Below are positions 16,701 to 21,521 of a stretch of 23,349 bases of DNA, piece after piece. Origin of the DNA: a virus; the IMG/VR virus record IMGVR_UViG_3300035157_000821, positions 1 through 23,349 of that record. The stretch is one strand, 5' to 3'. Position numbers and translations under genes: made by a program. The notes under the pieces are model-generated. The model had not been told where the DNA came from, searched no databases, and saw only the letters and a program-made list of their open reading frames with translations. Each line of letters starts with the position of its first letter. Position 1 is the first letter of the stretch.

Positions 16701-18910
16701 CCAGTAGAACCTGGTTCAGTGGAATATACAACCCCATCATCTTTAGGAAGTGATACTTCTCTTAAAATTTCTTGTGGTTGTAAAGTAGATTTTCTTAAAT
16801 TATAAGGTGTAAAAATACAATTAGTTACAACTGCAGTATTCTCTAAGAAAATAAAATCTGATTTTGCTATATTTGCTTGACTACTGGCAAGTTTAATAGT
16901 AGTAGAATCAACTCTTTTAACAAAATATAAACCTTCACCTGGAGGAGTTCTATCACTAACATCTACTCCATCAGCATTACCTGTTACTACATATTCTAAA
17001 TCTCCAGTAAATAATGAAGAATTTACCTTTAAACCTGTTTTTGAATTAAAGAAAGCATCATAATAATTATAAGAAACTATCTCAGGAATGTAATAAACAG
17101 CATCACCAGTATAGAATCCATGCTCTTCATCAGAGATTTTAAAAGTATCTGTATCAAATGTACCAGAAAAAGTTATAGATCGAGTAGAAACATTTAATGG
17201 TTGCTCATTATAAGTTGGAAGAGAAGGAGTTGCTATTAATAAATCACTACCTTTCTTATAAGTATTTTGAACATTAGTAGAATAAAGGTCAATATCAGTA
17301 AATGTATTTGATTGTCCTTTAGATAAATTCCTCTGAATAGTATGTTTTTGAGCAATTGCAAGATTTCCTTGACCCTTAATATTAAAGATATTTGCTGCAC
17401 TTAAAGAAATTACAGTGGTTTCTTTATTAATACCATCAGTACCTTTAATAGTAGCATTATCACCTATTTTAAAAATAGTATCAGCATCAGTAGTTACTTG
17501 ATATATTAACTCAACACTATCAATTAATTGTATTTTAGTGATATTATAAATTGGAGATAAATTATAAACCCAATTTTTTCCTTTAAATGTATTTTCATTT
17601 ACACCAAGAGTTTTAATTTTTGCAGTATTACCCTTAGAATAACCTTTAGTTTTATCTGAATATTCTAATTTATCTAAAACATTATTAATTCTTACTTTAA
17701 TAGTTTTAGTAGAATCTTTAACAGATGTTCCAAATGCATAAGTATTAATTCCAATATTTGCAGCATCTTCTATAATTCCAGTTATATTACTACAACCAAA
17801 GAACTGAGTTAATGATTTAGAAGTATAAGAAACAATTCCTGTAGTAGTATCATTGTAAATTACCGATAATTCTCCAGAATGTGCAAAATCAACAGTTGAA
17901 TCAACATTAAGTACTGTAGTACCTGCACCTATTTGACCAATTAATTTTGTTTTAGGATGTACGGAGAATGCACCATACATTGCACCGTCAACTCTAGAAT
18001 CTCTATTATATCCACCATCAATACTAAACTTATAAGCAGTAGTTGCAGTTCCTGTAAAAACTTTTTCTACACTAGTAATAGGAGCATATGCTTTTTGTAT
18101 ATCAGCACCATATTCGTTTTGAAATAATGTAGATTGTTCTAAATCTACAGGATCTCCTTCAATTGCTTCAACAACCAAATCATTAGTTACTCTATACTGT
18201 GCATTAGACGGTGTAAAGAGGAATTCACCAGGTCTAATAATTTTTACTTCCTCATCATATAATGCTTTGAATAAAATTTCAAAAGATCTATCTGTACCTT
18301 TACTTAAATAAAAATCCTTTGCTTGTTTAATAAAAATATTCTGATTTAGGTCAGAATGTAATGATCTATCTTCAAGTCCAGGTAATAATTGATATTTGGT
18401 TTTTAAAAGAAATTCCTTTAGAAAGAGAGTACTTAGATTCGTTACCTCAGACCCCTTTGTATGCGTCTCTGAGGCGGTTGAATCGAAAACTAGTACATCT
18501 GGATTAGTCTCTGACTTATATGAAGATATTCCACAAAATCCTCTAACACAACCAGTGAAAGCAACATCTGTTTTACCAGTGTATGTAATAATTTCATTAT
18601 CAATTTTTAAAAGACCATAATTCTCAGGGAATCCTTTTGTTCCTTGAGGGGATACTGTCATATCTACATTAATAGTCTCCTCAATTTCATCAATCGCATC
18701 ATTTAATGTAACACTTTGAACTGTATTTGTAGTCTCATCTAATTTAGAATATTGGTCTATATTCTGAATTAAATCAGCAGGAGCACCCTGATATTCATTT
18801 GCTTGATAATATGTCTTTAAAAAATCCGAAACCAGTGGAAATTCGTCCCTGACATACTCAGGAAGCTGGTTTTGAACTATATTATTAAACTGAACTCTTT
18901 TTACTGGCAT
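4781..18910 (-). CDS. Giant virion structural protein with gp7-like baseplate head and repeat-rich body
   Basis: A single uninterrupted 4,709-codon gene, roughly half a megadalton. Residues 1-245 correspond to the C-terminal part of T4 baseplate wedge gp7. Beyond that it is a chain of beta-rich modules: many 'V.N.G.GY..P' repeats, 'Y.V..D.NTFKLS' repeats (~600-3100 and ~4030), a YHYH domain (~1255-1384), a 'DSFYYQNFAYSLRSRV...W..LV' module (~2450-2510), a tandem-duplicated domain (~2725-2957), an 'RIEDEIMKIEG...RRGWLGT' module (~3160) and the C-x2-D-x5-H repeats (3531-3960). 'FVNDILQVPGRGYTFSGG' (~4210) precedes the C-terminal glycine-rich end. ATG at 18910 lies one base after the gp6 stop; no Shine-Dalgarno is clear, so coupling to gp6 is likely. 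No transmembrane segment, nucleotide-binding motif or enzymatic site was recognised. Expected to join the baseplate wedge through its head and project as fibre or spike; that is inferred. Confidence 0.85.
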   Translation of the reverse strand: MPVKRVQFNNIVQNQLPEYVRDEFPLVSDFLKTYYQANEYQGAPADLIQNIDQYSKLDETTNTVQSVTLNDAIDEIEETINVDMTVSPQGTKGFPENYGLLKIDNEIITYTGKTDVAFTGCVRGFCGISSYKSETNPDVLVFDSTASETHTKGSEVTNLSTLFLKEFLLKTKYQLLPGLEDRSLHSDLNQNIFIKQAKDFYLSKGTDRSFEILFKALYDEEVKIIRPGEFLFTPSNAQYRVTNDLVVEAIEGDPVDLEQSTLFQNEYGADIQKAYAPITSVEKVFTGTATTAYKFSIDGGYNRDSRVDGAMYGAFSVHPKTKLIGQIGAGTTVLNVDSTVDFAHSGELSVIYNDTTTGIVSYTSKSLTQFFGCSNITGIIEDAANIGINTYAFGTSVKDSTKTIKVRINNVLDKLEYSDKTKGYSKGNTAKIKTLGVNENTFKGKNWVYNLSPIYNITKIQLIDSVELIYQVTTDADTIFKIGDNATIKGTDGINKETTVISLSAANIFNIKGQGNLAIAQKHTIQRNLSKGQSNTFTDIDLYSTNVQNTYKKGSDLLIATPSLPTYNEQPLNVSTRSITFSGTFDTDTFKISDEEHGFYTGDAVYYIPEIVSYNYYDAFFNSKTGLKVNSSLFTGDLEYVVTGNADGVDVSDRTPPGEGLYFVKRVDSTTIKLASSQANIAKSDFIFLENTAVVTNCIFTPYNLRKSTLQPQEILREVSLPKDDGVVYSTEPGSTGILINGVEITNYKSTDFINYGKLNSVDVVSNGSGYDIINPPLLNISDSVGTGATGFPAISGSLNRIEVIDTGFDYTETPIITITGGAGEGAFATANMKSIVHKVSFNSSLPFAGAASTSAVNLATNTIGFGAVYHKFRNAEEVIYNSDGQTVVGGLIDGTNYFVNVVDEYNIKIHSTYADAIIGSNPIDLTSYGIGKQILRSVNKKSVIDSINVVNPGTNYQNKKRTVQPVGISTVLDKITINNHDYSSGQVVKYTTEGTNIQGLTNGSEYYVTKIDDNNFKLSETKDLYDTEQYVNIKSIGVGTQVFNYQDISVTLTGNIGISSVGTETFTAKIQPIFRGEVTSIHLSNNGDGYGSAEIINFDREPSVFLIGGRNAQLQPVVVDGKIIDVIILNKGKQYSAVPDLDIDGVGFGAILTPVIENNQLTDVKIISGGTGYVQASTTVSVRTVGSGLKVKSNIQTWNINLFQRDPNFTEDDGFIVKGNKGLQYTHLYAPRKLREVIYSVDQSGRTLYNRTDLRRVNNTEIQSEFHSPIIGWAYDGNPIYGPYGYLTDEGGTIAQMQSGYSLDLKEGRPSVSIYPEGFFVEDYSHKEVNDNTVLDKNNGRFCVTPEFPNGTYAYFATIDTSVAASAGPFDGYKEPKFPYLIGANYNSIPNNYNFSHTSTQHNFNPDGWFRNTQPYNLIDKELNYKYLSIPNDLLQTVDITGITPGTIDKIGIQTGGELYKVGDRVVFDNNNTSGTGADAKVSNLEGKRVTNVSVASSVITGVEIYPTTTNGEYEIVSPNPHNFVNTELLTISGLSTTSSKIGGTYNVGVTTNTWSLLGIGTSTIAVDNVSTTGIVTFLKVVGDLSESKIRSNDILGIGTEKVKVLNVEPLYSRIRVLREVDNTVGSSHSVTTVVYEQPRRLTVNAGFNTTYDYKVNKEIYFNPIHTVGVGTLTGIGVGNTISLNNPGAGSSEIFIPTKSLYIPNHGLKTGDKLNYFANTGLGISITYDSNVSIATLPSTVYVAKISDDLVGLATVRVALGSTGTFKGIDSGFTNSTTLFFTGIGTGTYHSFKTTHEPITGEISQHIVTVAAASTHGLSNNDVVNVSVNPNNSKTFVVKYNKYNRRLVVDPTTVTAANINTTNNSFSLVAHGYVTGEKVIHTASVSTGGLDDNGIYYIVKVDNNTFKLSTTYYKSTQLKPVVVDITSAQDATFSKINPLLKVYKDSTVTFDLSDSSLSYINQGVSYSAFAFNFYVDKDFNEDWKTSKISRNFEVQRTGIVGVTADAKVTLKVDNYLPEILFYKLDPISENDLPDLYKNIIIDPVINNSEIEVKNSLYNGEQTITIGSTSSFKYSIPNIPESSSYNTPSSDLKYTTTSKTAFGSINQFEIINKGQNYYSLPGISNINSISGKNALVEASSDNIGQIKQTKIKDIGFDYPSDPTLTPSVNLPQFVVIRDLGSLESVGVTSVGKGYGVAPKLVVLDGETKKELPGVDLKYTLGNSKIEILKNTTGMSMLPPTILPIENSNGVGINTISYNPTTKDVTVELNVGFSTADTFPFNVNDKVMVENISVGVGSTGLGYNSVNYNHQLFTITATHPNIGGIGATVTYNMGNLVGAGKTIGEFIPGNSAGRIIPEKYFPVFETKLTTNEFFVGEEVKSKSATGIVESWDTNDGVLKISSKDDFVVNEVIKGSSSNTQGIASSITSYDAHFKLKAFARVEKGNATQSGVLNYNMQRIQDSFYYQNFAYSLRSRVDYDTWDDLVSSVNHTLGFRKFSDYQLENEPVNATVGLSTNLTSFEVINDLIGYGDLNCDYDFDLVRENSLLLDYKIASDEIIFNSRVLTDYYESIGNRVLSIDDISPQFNSHPRATAYSVAGSFSLSDTRSLKYLTFVRDKRFIGQRQLMVVDLIHDNANGYINQYGRVETQYDQGSFDFVISGNNGQLLFYPTKSAVNDYWVMALSYNLNDNFVATGATSFGGVVTLDSQSTELASTDTSKTIVSVATTYRSIKSLVNITADTGAQNNEYELTELNIIHDGTDAILSDYGQLTTTLTPWASSGFGTYRAYIDGSNVKVDFYPNAGIGTTAVVNTVNVAMAAAATGIGTADLKHARIEARTTAIASNANPTPTVIADFPSQVGTNDQAYDGGYLILQVTDTTNNRYQMSEFIVVDDYVEEQAAGDTYDTEYGNVETVAGLGTFGSRLNINPGATTNIEIVFTPLPNIAVEVNAYTNALRIQDDAKTTMSLDAAGSVTAFMSDYTGTDRDIKRAFNLTHNNYDIFERSFEGNDSNIVSVDANTIRIPNHFFVSGEKIKYAHAGIGSTQAIEIVDTNFPELGFSTTFVPKELFAVKIDADKIKLASSAENALKVVPEVLDITSVGIGTSHRFTSTNQNPKVIVALDNILQSPIVATAQTTVLADEIFTTNDLIPFSGITSFFGSDLVRIEDEIMKIEGVGIGSTNMVRVRRGWLGTPLAGYGTGTLITKVNGNYNIVDNTLNFAEPPYGNIPQSSPLNPPDSRDWVGISTSSNFQGRTFLRRGVPNTTNETYYKNYIFDDISAEFNGINKDFTLKSEGQNVTGIATENGVILVNDVFQGPGAASNYTLAEASGITTITFTGEALEVPTLDRDANATNRPLGGTIVSVGSTEGWGYQPLVAAGGTAIVSTAGTITSISIGNTGSGYRSGIQTVNVSIQQESLTSIDKVEIGTATVSDGHVTGVAVTNSQVFYKPRNITNVGYSSITGISEIKTFLPHGLSLGDEVTLSGIAFTCTYSGPKSITGFAYSASTGIATVTTSGNHGYVTGKDVIFTGIAMTCGLDNGDSTHYYPRGEDYAYNNSVEIASTTPTTITLDVGVSNTSEQFSHTFVSAEANSVVTGGDYDHIFVNALSDTIITGGDYEHTFVSAIAGGVNVVGVGTTTPTNATYNAKTGEMVLVIPGHSYIVNNNVGFSTNAISFSCGMDHNTTVHSYPRITDPIAGITTAIIATTPDTITINVGTSPLVNYDVSDASYNPVNGDLVLNIGNHTLRGETSHNISTAAYNPSSGIMTCTVAGVTTFADGDRVMFVDNSLSFVCEQDNFATTHTYPRATDPKSKKWLPITGVTTNTFEVQVLDTIPSTNTGIHTFLQGSLKKAGESIRLRNNSINFRCAMDDYTTIHSYPRSTDPASNTAVSIGAVTNDTITVKVGTSLTVYHTPTNATYDAGNGTLVLTIGSHQLTAGTSVKLLEESLSFTCAKDSGITTHKYPRKPDPYYAGTKITEVNSANEFVVNVGVSTVPTYYKSGGTVQGVIVAPRPTDKAVSNGTDTGRATVLSIVDNNTFRVNTGVSSRTHFYARSGKVSKALDVVFDTPLSYDDMPLVYANGESGFGTAAKVNVQVGQGSSVIDFKIVNTGYGYGVGDILTVPIGGTTGIPTTSGFQEFQLTVTEEFTDEFTGWSIGTLDVLDDFDGKFDGSTKAFRISKAGTLVSIRSSAGSNINVEDALLVFVNDILQVPGRGYTFSGGSVITFTEAPKSGDKSKILFYKGTGGLDVVFKDILETIKKGDKLTVGYDPSKGQKSSLQEDPRIVTSVDATDLVTTNPYFGPGNTTDETLMRPVVWCRQTEDEIVDGKEIGKDRSLYEPSIYPSGYLIKTVGVGSTAIWVDNLRPFFNAENENDTETSFQNGITLYNQDKVVGASATAVVSAAGTISSIILSSGGIGYPSAPIVSIASTIGFNTSTMAMAEATISNGTITGIAITNNGGVGYDITNPPQVLIDPPVVITEKDKVSSYAGDNGIIVGFGTDDESGMDKFVFDFYIPDDSYLRDPLIVGTALTLSSIQVNDFFVITQSNVGLAETSLVSRDINQNIIGVGTQFVDNVYQASDVSFVEVSFVGAEESKTGIGTTHITRVKANLSGVSTAGFSNTNIYFDSTQYTFDSGYTGGSGVSGMNTIGGGTTSSVPFGNFSWGRIELDGRTKSISYPAYTLGGIGIGGTTNPTGIHTSSIVVRTEKLKSKNYAI
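7031..8320 (-). repeat. Five C-x2-D-x5-H-x2-PR repeats in the giant protein
   Basis: Five 14-residue copies, always preceded by F-x-C context: CGLDNGDSTHYYPR (8279-8320), CGMDHNTTVHSYPR (7853-7894), CEQDNFATTHTYPR (7508-7549), CAMDDYTTIHSYPR (7286-7327) and CAKDSGITTHKYPR (7031-7072). Cys, Asp, His, Tyr-Pro-Arg are invariant in all five. Four copies continue with x-x-D-P. Each is followed by a T.TITV.VGTS strand and an 'AxYxxxxGxLVLTIGxH' strand, so the true module is longer (about 75-140 residues, variable spacing). A CTYS element just upstream of the first copy may be a decayed sixth. Confidence 0.9.
8039..8176 (-). repeat. 54-bp tandem repeat (18 aa, ~2.5 copies) in the giant gene
   Basis: In frame, HTFVSAEANSVVTGGDYD, HIFVNALSDTIITGGDYE and the partial HTFVSAIAGG follow each other at an exact 54-bp period; first His codons are at 8174-8176, 8120-8122 and 8066-8068. 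The DNA is still similar, so duplication looks fairly recent or conserved. It lies inside the first C-x2-D-x5-H module and lengthens it. Confidence 0.85.
10040..10735 (-). repeat. Diverged tandem duplication of a beta domain in the giant protein
   Basis: Two neighbouring segments share the same order of motifs. The first (~10460-10735) has 'NITADTGAQNNEYELTELN' and 'IHDGTDAILSDYGQ', then a FGTYRAYIDGSNVKVDFYP strand. The second (~10040-10310) has 'QVTDTTNNRYQMSEFIVVDD', a 'YDTEYGNVET' segment and GTFGSRLNINPG...IVFTP. Similarity is at protein level only; boundaries are approximate. Confidence 0.65.
14759..15150 (-). other. YHYH-type domain inside the giant protein
   Basis: Residues ~1255-1384 contain 'HSPIIGWAYDGNPIYGPYGY' (Trp1274 codon at 15089-15091), followed by 'LDKNNGRFCVTPEFPNGTYA' and ending 'FPYLIG'. 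These three blocks are the signature of the YHYH domain known from secreted bacterial and marine phage structural proteins. Function of the domain is not established; in virions it is probably a surface module. Confidence 0.8.
18176..18910 (-). other. gp7-like wedge module at the N-terminus of the giant protein
   Basis: Residues 1-245 follow the T4 gp7 C-terminal region in order: 'LPEYVRDEFPLVSDFLKTYY' for gp7's MMPDSYLLQDSNFEAFCEAY, then 'FIKQAKDFYLSKGTDRSFEI' continuing with LFKALYDEEVKI for gp7's 'YDFYSTKGIEASYKFLFKVL' plus YNEEVEI. A phage-typical 'EIITYTGKTDVAFTGCVRG' segment (106-124) is inserted between the two blocks. This supports docking to gp6/gp8 in the baseplate. Alignment is from memory of T4 gp7. 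Confidence 0.75.
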
Positions 18911-18911
18911 T

Positions 18912-20837
18912 TTATGATCTTACTAGTGTCCCGTTTTGGTAACTGGAGGTTACAATGTAATTGGATGCTGATGGATCTAACCCAGAGGAAATTTCATCAA
19001 CAACTGTTTCAAAATTACTGTTACTTATATCTAGTTGCAAATATAAGTCCTGTAATCCAACAACGTCATTGGATTTAGGACAAGCAGATAGTTCTATAAT
19101 TTGTTGACCATCTTTCATTTTACCAGATAGAACATTAACTGGATTAATAGTTATAATTCCTTTTTTATAATTAACAGTTCCCACGTTTCGTTTAACAATT
19201 GTTGGACTTGTTGAGTTTGGAGAAGGAAGACTAAAGAAAAAGAGTGAACCAGTCTCTTTATTAGTGTTTGGTACATCAGAGATATAAAGATCTTCTGTAT
19301 AACCACTTATTTTGAATGGAGTGGATTTAATATTGTATCCATCCATACTCTTAATATGAAATTCATTACCAAATCCAATTTGGTACTCTGCAAATGCATT
19401 AATAACGACTCTTAAGTCTCTACGAATTTGAATTGTTGTAATATTAGAAGTAATAGCATTTGTGCTATCATCAATAACCTTCAGGAATTTACTATATTTG
19501 AATCTTGCTCCATATCTATTTAATTCAGTAGATTCTGAGTATTTTGTAGAATTTTGAATTGCTAAAGTAGAAACATATGCTGCATTAGGTGCCAAATTAC
19601 TATTATAATAAATTTTGGAGTCAACTTCAAGGTAAAGATACTTCAAATCAAGAATTTCAGGTATAATTCCTGCAACTGCATACTTTTTAAGTTTAGTTTT
19701 GATATTTTCTTTGATTAAATTAGGTAAAAAGTCACCTGTTCGTGGTTTTATGCTTATAAAAACCTTTCCATACTGAGGAGGTATCAATTCTTCACCCCCA
19801 AATACGGAAATTGACTCAGTTTCGGGATAAATTCTTGATGGAATTAAAGTTTCATAGTCATTTGCCGTTAAAGCACGATTTTGAGAAGCATATATGCGTG
19901 GTGCATACTTTTTAACCGATTCAACCGACTCAATATTCTCTCCACCAGTAGAAATAGCACTTGTTGTAAGTAAAGAAATGCCACTTGTGACAGAATAATC
20001 TAAACTATTGCGATTATAACTTAATTTTCCAGAAAATACGAATCCACTAACACCATTTGCACTATCTCCGTTACAAACAATGTAATCTACAGTAATAAAA
20101 TTATTTGCATCTAAAGATTTTCCAAAAATTCCATCTCCAAAGAAGATTTCATACCTTTCATCGCTAATTTCTTGTAAAAAATAGACTAATGAATTTTTAT
20201 CTATGTCAAAAAGACTATCTTGATAAGAATATTTGGTACCAGTCGTCGATTGTTCATTATTTTTGACTGTTACAGTAATTAAATCAGTGTCAATTCCAGA
20301 ATTTGGTAAAATAAACTTCTCATTTGGGTCAGAAATGTTAAATGTGAAGTCTTTTGTTAAAAGTGTGCCCTGATAAACAAAAACATTATCAAATGTTGCT
20401 GTTCCATTGTAAACTGGAACGGTAATATCTTCTAAAATTGAAAAAACAAAGGAAGAATTGCCAAAAGATGTAGTTGTTGATGCTACTGGACCTTTTTTAA
20501 GGGTTAAAGATGAAGGAACAGGTGTAACTGAGGTTAAATCTACTGTAAAACTAATAGTTGCTCTTGCTGCTGTCCTTGATCTAGGGATATATCCTATATT
20601 TCTTGCTAAAGAAACAACATTTTCTCTTAAAGTTGCACTATCAATGAATACTTCATTCGTTACCATGTTGGCATTGTATGAAGTAATGTAAGTATTGTAT
20701 GCTAAAACATCCAAAATGGTTGAAAGGTTAGACCCTTCAAAGTCATAATCAGTAAAATTAGCATTTGTTTGCAAATACTCTTTAAGAGTTGTCTTAACCT
20801 GATCAAAATCAAGGTTAGAAAAGTTAACTAAGGGCAT
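18912..20837 (-). CDS. 6: Baseplate wedge protein gp6 (T4-like, baseplate J family)
   Basis: A 641-aa homologue of T4 gp6 (about 660 aa), the inner baseplate wedge protein that dimerises to form the ring around the hub and is structurally related to P2 gpJ and TssF. Typical family text includes 'YDFEGSNLSTILDVLAYNT' (31-49), 'NEVFIDSATLRENVVSLARN' (61-80) with IGYIPRS after it, and the J-like block 'NRALTANDYETLIPSRIYPE' (~318-340) followed by 'YGKVFISIKP'. The ATG is one base past the gp25 stop and is preceded by TAGGTAA, a usable Shine-Dalgarno. The gene then runs into the giant with another one-base gap, so gp25-gp6-giant look like one translation-coupled unit. No odd features; full length. 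Confidence 0.93.
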   Translation of the reverse strand: MPLVNFSNLDFDQVKTTLKEYLQTNANFTDYDFEGSNLSTILDVLAYNTYITSYNANMVTNEVFIDSATLRENVVSLARNIGYIPRSRTAARATISFTVDLTSVTPVPSSLTLKKGPVASTTTSFGNSSFVFSILEDITVPVYNGTATFDNVFVYQGTLLTKDFTFNISDPNEKFILPNSGIDTDLITVTVKNNEQSTTGTKYSYQDSLFDIDKNSLVYFLQEISDERYEIFFGDGIFGKSLDANNFITVDYIVCNGDSANGVSGFVFSGKLSYNRNSLDYSVTSGISLLTTSAISTGGENIESVESVKKYAPRIYASQNRALTANDYETLIPSRIYPETESISVFGGEELIPPQYGKVFISIKPRTGDFLPNLIKENIKTKLKKYAVAGIIPEILDLKYLYLEVDSKIYYNSNLAPNAAYVSTLAIQNSTKYSESTELNRYGARFKYSKFLKVIDDSTNAITSNITTIQIRRDLRVVINAFAEYQIGFGNEFHIKSMDGYNIKSTPFKISGYTEDLYISDVPNTNKETGSLFFFSLPSPNSTSPTIVKRNVGTVNYKKGIITINPVNVLSGKMKDGQQIIELSACPKSNDVVGLQDLYLQLDISNSNFETVVDEISSGLDPSASNYIVTSSYQNGTLVRS

Positions 20838-20838
20838 T

Positions 20839-21240
20839 TTACCTAGCTGCTTCTAAAGCGAATTGTAATTGTTGTGGGGGAATATCTGCACCTATAATCT
20901 CATACACGATATTTACATCATAAGAGTTGTTGTCAAAGTCAGGATTTGCTTCTACTGAGAGTAATTCTACTCTTGGTTCAAAGTTTTCAATGGAAGTTCT
21001 AATTTCATCCACAATTATACCTGCAGAAATCATATCAATATTCTCAAATAGGATTTTACTAACTTTAGAACCGAAATTTGGTTCAAAAGGTTTCTCTCCT
21101 GGAAGAGTCATAATGATATTTCTTACCGATCTAGAGATTGCAGATGCATTCTTTATTGCAATAAGGTCTCTTGTCAATGGATTTGATCCAAATGACATAC
21201 TTATATCTTTAAAACTTTGACTTACCCGTTGTAAAGGCAC
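20839..21240 (-). CDS. 25: Baseplate wedge protein gp25 (T4-like, TssE family), GTG start
   Basis: A 133-aa homologue of T4 gp25 (132 aa), part of the gp6-gp7-gp25 core bundle of the wedge that links baseplate to sheath. It has the lysozyme-like TssE fold name but no catalytic role. The diagnostic EPR motif is at residues 88-90 (ENFEPRVEL), and 'GEKPFEPNFGSK' (48-59) is also typical. The start is GTG at 21238-21240; the first ATG (21198) would remove 'MPLQRVSQSFKDIS', which I recognise as the usual cyanophage gp25 N-terminus, so GTG is preferred. No Shine-Dalgarno is clear. A perfect TATAAATA late motif lies 21-28 bp upstream. Confidence 0.93.
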   Translation of the reverse strand: MPLQRVSQSFKDISMSFGSNPLTRDLIAIKNASAISRSVRNIIMTLPGEKPFEPNFGSKVSKILFENIDMISAGIIVDEIRTSIENFEPRVELLSVEANPDFDNNSYDVNIVYEIIGADIPPQQLQFALEAAR

Positions 21241-21261
21241 TATAATACACCAATTATCTTT

Positions 21262-21269
21262 TATTTATA
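21262..21269 (-). promoter_or_regulatory. 25: T4-type late promoter TATAAATA before gp25
   Basis: The minus strand has an exact TATAAATA in the 40-bp gap between the 63-aa gene and gp25. With the T4 geometry (motif at -13 to -6) transcription would start near 21256, leaving a ~16-nt leader before the GTG. Probably the start of the late gp25-gp6-giant transcript. Confidence 0.7.
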
Positions 21270-21280
21270 GGGGTTTATGA

Positions 21281-21472
21281 CTAAAATTCCTGAAGGTTAG
21301 CAGAATTCGCTCCATTATGCATTAAATCCACCTCATAATCGAGTCCATCAGGTTCATATAGGTCATTTTCTACCTTTAAATCTCTTTTTTTAGGAGTTTG
21401 GTCGTCATTTGCTATCTCTCGTAGCATTTTTTGGTGCTGATGATTACCTAAATTGTCTAAAAAATCTTTCAT
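21281..21472 (-). CDS. Small hypothetical protein (63 aa)
   Basis: No function recognised. The protein is charged and polar ('MKDFLDNLGNHQHQKMLREI' at the start, then alternating acidic and basic residues and DGLDYEVDLMHNGA). It has no membrane segment, cysteine or known motif, and looks like a small soluble helical protein ending in 'NLQEF'. It lies between the terminator of the early operon (15 bp upstream of its ATG) and the gp25 late promoter. The ATG is preceded by AATACTAAA without a Shine-Dalgarno. Sensible codon flow, a Glu/Asp/Lys-rich protein composition and the lack of any competing gene support it as real. It may be read from a late motif at 21514-21521. Confidence 0.7.
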   Translation of the reverse strand: MKDFLDNLGNHQHQKMLREIANDDQTPKKRDLKVENDLYEPDGLDYEVDLMHNGANSANLQEF

Positions 21473-21486
21473 TTTAGTATTGCAAT

Positions 21487-21510
21487 AAAAAAAGGACTCT
21501 TTCGAGTCCC
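21487..21510 (-). terminator. Rho-independent terminator of the accessory operon
   Basis: On the minus strand GGACTC-GAAA-GAGTCC forms a 6-bp perfect stem (plus a G-T closing pair) with a stable GNRA tetraloop, directly followed by seven T. It begins 7 nt after the stop codon of the 47-aa gene, the expected end of the glycosyltransferase operon transcript. Confidence 0.9.
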
Positions 21511-21513
21511 TTG

Positions 21514-21521
21514 TATTTATT
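21514..21521 (-). promoter_or_regulatory. Candidate late promoter AATAAATA abutting the terminator
   Basis: AATAAATA on the minus strand overlaps the TAA of the 47-aa gene. With T4 late geometry the start site would be near 21508, inside the 5' arm of the terminator hairpin, so a transcript started here would lack part of the stem. It would serve the 63-aa gene and gp25. Position is suggestive; the motif is short and AT-rich. Confidence 0.4.

Noticed and set aside
4781-18910. Intein or programmed frameshift as explanation for the giant gene
   Set aside because: No Cys/Ser...His-Asn splice blocks or homing-endonuclease motifs recognised, and the frame is open without slippery-site dependence.
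20927-21220. 97-codon + strand frame opposite gp25
   Set aside because: gp25 on the minus strand is a clear family member over its full length; the + frame has no independent support.
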